In this document: piece by piece, positions 5,189 through 7,258 of the stretch | Numbering within the stretch: position 1 is the first letter of the stretch | Layout of the letters: each line of letters begins with the position of its first letter | The notes under the pieces: generated by a model | What the model was told of the DNA's origin: nothing | The model's database searches: none | Seen by the model: the letters and a program-made list of their open reading frames with translations, nothing else | NCBI GenBank assembly: GCA_024860865.1 | Contig: JACRDV010000001.1 | Location: 1-7,258, forward strand | Origin: Methanobacteriota archaeon | GTDB lineage: Archaea; JACRDV01 | Direction: 5' to 3' | DNA length: 7,258 bases | Program-made: the position numbers and the translations under genes

Positions 5189-5866
5189 ATGAAAAAAATG
5201 AAAATTTTTGCTATTATCCCCATCGCCAAGCTAACCAAAGGTAAGTCTAGATTAACCTCAACTTTAAATCTAGCGCAGCGAAAGCAGTTGATATTGGTAA
5301 TGCTCAGAGATATACTCCGCGCAATTTCTAAAACCAATGTCATCGATAAGATAATAATTGTAACTCCAGAAACTTCGCTTGAAAATTTTTTAAGCTCAGC
5401 CATTTTTTTAAAAGATGATAAAAACAACATTGATGAAGCAGTAGCTATTGCAACCAATTTTGCAGTTAAAAATGGCGCTGATGCTACCCTTTTCTTGCCT
5501 GGAGATATCCCGCTACTTCAACCAATTGATATAGAAAAAATTGTAAGTCTTTCAGAAGAGAATTCTATTGTGATCTCTCCATCAAAAGATGGTGGCACCA
5601 GCGCGCTTTTGCGCATGCCTGCAAATATTATCGGCACAAAATTTGGAAAAAACAGCCTTGTAGAGCATATAAAGAGAGCATATAAAAAAAGAGTTAAGGT
5701 AAAAATGTATCTTTCACAAAACTTAACATTTGATGTGGATGAACCTGCAGACTTAGAAAAGGTTCTCCAAAATGGAAAAGGAACTTCTACATCTAAACTT
5801 TTAAAAGAATTTAAAATCAATTACAATTTTCTGAGAAAGCCATTACTTAATGGAAAGCCTAAGTAG
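5189..5866 (+). CDS. cofC: CofC, 2-phospho-L-lactate (or phosphoenolpyruvate) guanylyltransferase
   Basis: CofC activates 2-phospholactate (or phosphoenolpyruvate in some lineages) with GTP, giving the pyrophosphate-linked intermediate that CofD transfers to FO in F420 synthesis. The 225-residue product has the nucleotidyltransferase N-terminus IIPIAKLTKGKSRL (9-22), an IDEAVAIAT block (81-89), LPGDIPLL (103-110, with the metal-binding Asp), the highly typical SPSKDGGTSALL (130-141), FGKNSLVEH (152-160) and FDVDEPADL (181-189). The chain runs about 25 residues past the last conserved block, with a lysine-rich end. Start codons at 5189 and 5198 are both in frame before the first strand, and no SD separates them. 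The gene sits 15 bases after metF, suggesting a shared transcript. Substrate choice cannot be read from the sequence. Confidence 0.9.
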   Translation: MKKMKIFAIIPIAKLTKGKSRLTSTLNLAQRKQLILVMLRDILRAISKTNVIDKIIIVTPETSLENFLSSAIFLKDDKNNIDEAVAIATNFAVKNGADATLFLPGDIPLLQPIDIEKIVSLSEENSIVISPSKDGGTSALLRMPANIIGTKFGKNSLVEHIKRAYKKRVKVKMYLSQNLTFDVDEPADLEKVLQNGKGTSTSKLLKEFKINYNFLRKPLLNGKPK

Positions 5867-6025
5867 TTTCTTAAGAAATTTAAGCATATACATAACAGAA
5901 GATATTTAAGAATCCAAATGCATCTGATAATTTAATAAAAAAGTAGAAGTGATTATGAACTTGCAACTCTTTCCTAAGTATTGCAAAATCTTTTGAAATA
6001 TTCTAAAAGTTGCAGAGGAACAAAA
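5867..6025 (+). promoter_or_regulatory. Promoter and leader region of the coiled-coil gene
   Basis: The palindrome TTTCTTAAGAAA (5867-5878) follows the cofC stop directly and may form a weak stem at its 3' end. TATA-like candidates are GATATTTAAG near 5900 and TAATTTAATAAAAAAG (5928-5943). The second would put transcription start near 5960 and leave a leader of about 65 bases. AGAGG (6014-6018) is the SD for the ATG at 6026. Confidence 0.4.
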
Positions 6026-6574
6026 ATGTTCATAGATCTAAGAGATTTTTATATAAAATTGGATAATTTTGGTGGAAAAATAAAATATGACGAATCAGAG
6101 TTTACAAAACTCGCAACGGAATTAGGCAGTGCCATGAAAAAGGGTATCAAATTGCCACCTGAAGTTGTTGATAAAATTGTCACTAATATTTCTGAAACCT
6201 ATCACAGCTTGGGCGAATACTATGAAGACACAAAAAAAGAATTCAATTATGTACTAAATCAATTTAATGAAGTTTATTCCTCTCTAAAATCCTTAAAAGA
6301 AGAACTTTCAAATAAAAAGGAAGAGGAAATGGAAAGAGCTTTCCTTTTAAAAGCTAATAAGATTTATAGCGATGCTGTTTTTGCTTATTCTCTATATATT
6401 GAAATCTGTGCTAAACTAGATAACACCCTCAATGATTTCGCAGGTGTTATCGGACAAGTTAAGGGAATAATAGAGATAACCAAGGGTTTTCAAGGCGAAA
6501 AAATAATTTCAATGGAAGAAATTGAAAAAATCCAACACTCAGTAGGAGAGTTTACTTGGAGGTATATCTGGTGA
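6026..6574 (+). CDS. Hypothetical helical/coiled-coil protein
   Basis: I do not recognise this protein. With the ATG at 6026 it has 182 residues. This start is chosen because AGAGG stands seven bases before it; an in-frame TTG at 5981 would add 15 residues but has no SD. The sequence appears almost entirely helical: a Lys/Glu-rich N-terminal half, a likely coiled coil around residues 65-105 (YEDTKKEFNYVLNQF... through an LKEELSNKKEEEMER segment), then a more hydrophobic helix with alternating Ala/Tyr/Ile (AVFAYSLYIEICAKL) and a final helix ending in WRYIW. There are no cysteine clusters, signal peptide or clear transmembrane span. It follows cofC after 159 bases with its own promoter-like sequence, so it is probably not part of the F420/C1 unit. 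The last codons contain TTGGAGG, an SD-like site facing a very short GTG frame. Confidence 0.75.
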   Translation: MFIDLRDFYIKLDNFGGKIKYDESEFTKLATELGSAMKKGIKLPPEVVDKIVTNISETYHSLGEYYEDTKKEFNYVLNQFNEVYSSLKSLKEELSNKKEEEMERAFLLKANKIYSDAVFAYSLYIEICAKLDNTLNDFAGVIGQVKGIIEITKGFQGEKIISMEEIEKIQHSVGEFTWRYIW

Positions 6575-6793
6575 ATCCTCCACAAATAATGTGAACCCAG
6601 CGATAGCTTAACTATCACATGTAGTTCCCTGCTTCAAAGACTCAATTTGCCTTCCATTCAAGACGGTGATTGAATCTCACAGTTTTTAATATTCAAGGGT
6701 TTAGTATCGTTTCACATCACTACACTTGATGTTTATGCTCCTTAAGTTCACGCAAATAATCGCCCACACTAAAAGAAATAAAAAATTATTTAA
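6557..6793 (+). other. Intergenic region with an SD-led seven-codon frame and small hairpins
   Basis: TTGGAGGT (6556-6563) stands seven bases before a GTG at 6571 whose sequence overlaps the upstream stop as GTGA, the classic coupled-gene arrangement. The frame ends after seven codons (6571-6594). TGGAGG (6557-6562) can pair with CCTCCA (6577-6582), and GATAG/CTATC (6602-6606 with 6612-6616) forms another small stem. Nothing else in the gap to 6793 looks coding. An AT-rich stretch at 6771-6793 may serve as the promoter for the next gene. Confidence 0.35.
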
Positions 6794-7162
6794 ATGGAGG
6801 TAGCTCCCTTAAGAAACATGGGAGAAACAACCACTTTAATCAAAATCTATGGCGAATCCGATTTTATACAGGTCGAAGCCTTAGTAGACACTGGAGCTAC
6901 CTTCACTAAATTGTCAAGTTCTATCGCTAAAAAACTTGGACTTAAAGTCCAATATGAAACTACTGTGGAGTTATCTGACGGTAGGTTAGTTAAAAGAGGT
7001 TTAGCCTTAGCAGAAGTTGAGATCGAAGGTGTGAGAAGACCAATGCTAATCGCGATATCTGAAGAGAGACCTTTAGTCGGATATACAACCTTAGAAATTT
7101 TAGGCTTTAAGATTAATCCCATAACCAGAAAATTAGAGAAATCTTTTGCGATTGAGTATTAA
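6794..7162 (+). CDS. Retropepsin-like (clan AA) aspartic protease family protein
   Basis: The 122-residue product has the single-domain retropepsin layout: a first beta strand pair, then ALVDTGAT (29-36) with the catalytic Asp at D32, helix SSSIAKKLGL (41-50), a strand region with LSDGR (60-64), and near the end PLVGYTTLEILGFKINP (93-109), which matches the family's '(L/I)(L/V)G...LE.LG..ID' ending. Such proteins work as homodimers, each chain giving one Asp. Archaea carry many of these with unknown substrates. The size agrees with other archaeal members. The start may be 6794, which would need a leaderless message because no SD precedes it, or 6818; the GGAGG at 6796-6800 is too far from 6818 to be an ordinary SD. 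No signal peptide or membrane segment is present, so it is probably cytosolic. Its neighbours do not indicate a target. Confidence 0.82.
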   Translation: MEVAPLRNMGETTTLIKIYGESDFIQVEALVDTGATFTKLSSSIAKKLGLKVQYETTVELSDGRLVKRGLALAEVEIEGVRRPMLIAISEERPLVGYTTLEILGFKINPITRKLEKSFAIEY

Positions 7163-7258
7163 AAGACTGAGCATTTTAGAGACCAGTTGTTGGTGTGGAA
7201 AGAATGAATTGTTTGATTTGACGGAAGAACAAACCCTTTTGGAAATAAGTATTAGCAG
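7152..7258 (+). other. Possible start of a further reading frame cut by the window end
   Basis: A frame shifted by one from the protease is open from about 7140 to the window end. It reads, from a TTG at 7152, LSIKRL, then ETSCWCGKNELFDLTEEQ and onward. There is no ATG in frame and no clear SD. A CxC pair and the regular amino-acid mix make it plausible, but about 35 codons of open frame prove little. Confidence 0.15.

Noticed and set aside
5170-5820. Minus-strand frames of 95 and 100 codons opposite cofC
   Set aside because: The plus-strand frame carries all CofC motifs; the opposite frames have no recognisable features or start signals.
6575-6793. Insertion-sequence end or CRISPR-like repeats in the gap before the protease
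   Set aside because: GAATCCTCCAC and small stems recall IS200/IS605 ends, but there is no transposase, no paired end, and no regularly spaced repeats.
6847-7122. 91-codon minus-strand frame opposite the aspartic protease
   Set aside because: The plus strand holds the DTG catalytic motif and family ending; the antisense frame is a shadow.

Overview
The window reads as an AT-rich archaeal chromosome segment. TATA-like boxes sit about 25 to 30 bases upstream of start codons with little or no leader, some genes carry Shine-Dalgarno (SD) sites, and two genes are for coenzyme F420 biosynthesis. A MetF/MetV-type methylene-tetrahydrofolate reductase module, an HdrC/MvhD-type iron-sulfur protein and the tail of a corrinoid-activating ASKHA protein together suggest an anaerobe with a Wood-Ljungdahl or methyl-transfer C1 metabolism. 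Bathyarchaeia or a related uncultured archaeal lineage is my best guess, but no marker gene fixes the taxonomy.

Layout. Bases 2-244 are the C-terminal end of a RACo/RamA-like reductive activase (+), followed by a hairpin/T-tract terminator. Bases 496-855 (-) encode a small protein of unknown function with a glutamate-rich tail; it has a strong SD and a palindromic operator-like site upstream. Bases 856-1300 hold no convincing gene, only that upstream region, some broken minus-strand reading frames and the terminator of cofG. cofG occupies 1301-2452 (-). It diverges from an hdrC-ferredoxin-mvhD fusion gene (2528-3433, +), which abuts metV (3434-4087, +) with no spacer. After about 200 bases containing a TATA palindrome come metF (4289-5173, +) and cofC (5189-5866, +), a likely transcription pair. 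Then follow an orphan helical/coiled-coil protein (6026-6574, +), a 219-base gap, a retropepsin-like aspartic protease (6794-7162, +), and a possible next reading frame cut by the window edge.

How the genes fit together. MetF reduces methylene-tetrahydrofolate (or an archaeal pterin analogue) to the methyl level. MetV is its iron-sulfur partner, and the HdrC-ferredoxin-MvhD fusion looks like a one-polypeptide wire bringing electrons from a hydrogenase, Hdr-type or F420-dependent partner not encoded here. The activase at the left edge would reactivate the corrinoid protein that takes up the methyl group. CofG and CofC contribute to the F420 deazaflavin core and side chain. Their placement on both sides of the MetF/MetV module is the most suggestive contextual signal, because it raises the possibility of an F420-linked or electron-bifurcating MetF-type reductase in an archaeon.
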